Of a DNA stretch of 64,000 nucleotides, positions 61,781 through 64,000 are shown piece after piece. The stretch comes from Agelaius tricolor (Eukaryota; Chordata; Aves; Passeriformes; Icteridae). Where the stretch lies: NCBI GenBank assembly GCA_023055355.1, contig JALJCS010000004.1:20672244-20736243 (forward strand). Reading direction: 5' to 3'. Positions within the stretch are counted from its first letter, which is position 1. Every line of letters starts with the position of its first letter. Position numbers and translations under genes: made by a program. A model generated the notes under the pieces. That model had not been told where the DNA came from and did not search any database. It saw only the letters and a program-made list of their open reading frames with translations.

Positions 61781-62300
61781 ATCATCTGTTTGGAATTTCT
61801 GTGCCAGTTAGCTTGCAGCCCTGCTATTTCCTCTGCATGTGTTCCGCAAACTGTGGAGAGGATACACTCGTTATTTTGAAGGAGTCAGGAGTGAGATGCA
61901 ATTATGGGGGCCTAAGCACACAAGAGATAAAATCTCCTTCCTGCCAGCCAGCATAGAGGGCAGTCTGTTTGAGCTCAGAGGCAGCTGATCAGATCTGAGA
62001 CTGAGTATTTGAAAAAAAATCTTAGCTGCCTATGAACCCCATTTGTTTATTTAGAAAGAAATTGTATCATTTGGTTGCTCCGACCAGGCAAGGAAAGCAA
62101 GTGTTGGCTTCAATATGATGCCTTTTGAAAGGTGTTCAAGTGAAGTGGATTCATATTGTGCTGCCTCTTGAAACATATCAAGCTGCTCAAGGCTACCAAG
62201 CTTTTCCAAATGTACTTTTGACATTTCAGGGCAGCTTATACCTAGATTTCAAATGAGGGGTATGTTTGAATGAGGGCAATTTTTTGTAATTTGCCTGAAT
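61781..62300. promoter_or_regulatory. Candidate conserved noncoding element
   Basis: A repeat-free, compositionally balanced stretch with bHLH-type CAGCTGATC, GATA-type AGATAA, and TTGTTTATTTA forkhead-type motifs, and no ORF of note. It resembles enhancer-like conserved noncoding DNA, but only cross-species alignment could establish this. Confidence 0.2.
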
Positions 62301-64000
62301 TCTACATTTATGTTTTCTGTGGCCTAATCTGTTTAATTGAGATCTGTTCCTTGGCTGGCTGCCAGTATTAGCAGAGCATGTGGATAGCATATTGGTTTAC
62401 CTATATATTGCAGAAAGACTATTTCTTTCACAATCTTAGAGGTGGACTTGCGTATGAAGCAAGAATTAGTTCAACAAAATGTCCCCAACACTGAGTGTTT
62501 ACCATTAGCCTTTCAACATGTTTTGTTTTTCAACATGTAAATGTGGCAGATAACTTTAAAAAAATTGTTTATTCAGTAAAGCCTACATTAGTGTCTGACT
62601 TGGAATATTACTTATTTTCCATCCTGAACAACAAAAAAATTACAGTGACATTTTCTCTTACTAAAGTATTGAGGAGTTAAGCAGGCAGTGGGAGAACTAA
62701 GGGGCCCTCAACCATCGTAATTACAAAGTCACACCAGCTGAAAGTTTTCAATGAATTTTTAACTCTGGCGAGTTCGAAGAACTGTAAAGGCCCTTCTTTA
62801 TTACTCTGAATGCTGAATATCTTAAAGAACCTGATTTACAATTAATTTTAAAATCTAAGATAAATGTTTTAGTCGGATTCTCTGAGGAAGATGGCTTTGT
62901 GAACGTAGAGGCATCCATTTGAGAGCAAAGATGTTGACTTCATCCCATCTGACGAAGGGAATTGAATCCTGTCAGCACAGAACATCGACCATGGGAGATG
63001 CCTCACTTTCATTCAAAAGTTTCTGAAATCAGCTGGTCTCCACGTTCTCTTGAGATCAACAATGCTGTTGGAAATGAAGATGGTGGAAATGAATGTTTAA
63101 CCCTGACACTCTTGCACCTGCTCTTTGCCTGCTGACTCTTCCCAGGCAGCTTCCTCAAGCCCCCTGCTCTCACTAATGTGACTGGTCAGTACCTCCCAAT
63201 ATTGCACATCGCTCACCCAGGTGTTGGCAATAATTACAGAGGCACCATTTGGCTTGCAAATGTAGCCTTTAAAAAAACAGCCTGTCTGAAAACTGAAAGA
63301 GAACCTAACTTCACCATGTCATGAGGCCTGCAAGCCTCTCTGGGTGAGAGGCAAGCAGCAGTACTATGCTTTTTAAAGGACTTGGTATTAATTTGCTCTG
63401 ACCTCTGTAGGAACAGAAATTCCATAATAATCCATTCTACATTGTTTGAAAGGTGGAAAAGAACTCATCCTATGAATATTTCCATCTCCTTGCTAATACA
63501 CAAGCACTTTTACAGAGTTAGGGAGGGACAAACCAGTTCCAATTTAGAACTACAAGGGGACGAGTCCAGTTAGGACTACAAGCTCCCTCTCACCTATGCC
63601 AATGGTGTCTCCTACTCCTGCAACCTGAGCTGGAGCCAGCTACCCATGACTTTAGAAATACTGAGCTAACATCTGCCTGCCAGCTTTCCCAGCAGGAACT
63701 CCTCCCACTCCTAGCTCATCTTTGCTTGCAAAGGTTTCAGCAAGCCTCTGGAAACAGTGACATCACAGGAAGTCTTAAACTCCTTTCTGACCTAAGCCTG
63801 GACATTCAAAGTTGGCTGCAGTGAAAATCTGAAAGAAAGCAGCACCTGATTGCTGCTGCTGGGATCACAGGGCATCGTCTTCTCTTTTTATGGGAAATAC
63901 AGATTTCTCTTCCTCCATGGCACCGGGTCCCAAACTGAAACATGTTTCACTTTTAACATGCAGGATTTCTTAAAATAAAATCCTTCTCTGTGCTTTATCC
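62301..64000. other. Unique sequence, no gene seen
   Basis: No gene or mobile element recognised. GC content rises gently over the last kilobase. The final bases contain ATAAAATCC, but no transcript can be assigned to it. Confidence 0.5.

Noticed and set aside
1..64000. tRNA, rRNA, snRNA genes, CRISPR arrays or bacterial operons
   Set aside because: I looked for A/B boxes and TTCNANNC-type T-arms, regularly spaced identical repeats, and closely packed same-strand ORFs, and saw none. Composition and repeats are those of a bird nuclear genome.

Overview
The window looks like a gene-poor stretch of a bird genome, most likely a songbird. The base composition is AT-rich and CpG-poor, and every long six-frame ORF is short and unlike any family I recognise. 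The repeats are the avian kind: CR1 LINE copies ending in the short octamer-like tail typical of CR1, a long ERVL-type LTR of the sort seen in passerines, and two compact LTRs with 6-bp target duplications. I see no L1 or Alu-like element, no bacterial operon, no CRISPR array, no tRNA or rRNA gene, and no protein-coding gene that I can support.

Layout. 1-6.0 kb is unique sequence with a small 40-bp tandem repeat (5240-5352) and a clean hairpin (5816-5856). A degraded plus-strand CR1 lies at 6045-7216. 7.2-12.7 kb is unique apart from homopolymer runs, a 15-bp direct repeat pair (9537-9735) and an A-rich tract. A probable LTR remnant sits near 12.73-13.17 kb. Two minus-strand fragments resembling a LINE endonuclease, around 14.1 and 19.65 kb, are older fossils. 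15.39-15.51 kb is a tiny CpG-rich patch. 17.60-18.49 kb is a minus-strand CR1. 19.03-20.35 kb is a plus-strand CR1 split by about 690 bp of foreign sequence. 23.74-24.81 kb is a solo ERVL-like LTR on the minus strand.

The best-resolved structure is at 33.5-37.25 kb. A plus-strand CR1 (33495-35641) is interrupted by a complete solo LTR (33994-34645), which is flanked by a perfect 6-bp duplication, and the CR1 reading frame resumes exactly across one copy of it. A minus-strand CR1 3' end (36392-36580) carries an unusual perfect 15-bp palindrome. A second related solo LTR (36628-37241, minus strand) again has a perfect 6-bp duplication. From 37.25 kb to the end I recognise no transposable element. 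That half holds microsatellites, hairpins, three exon-like segments at 45.4, 50.8 and 52.4 kb, and several stretches whose motif content resembles conserved noncoding DNA.

Interpretation (inference): an intergenic or intronic gene desert. Its left and middle have collected CR1 and endogenous retrovirus debris over several ages. Its right part may be under regulatory constraint. No set of genes acts together here, and I did not find a convincing new biological system.
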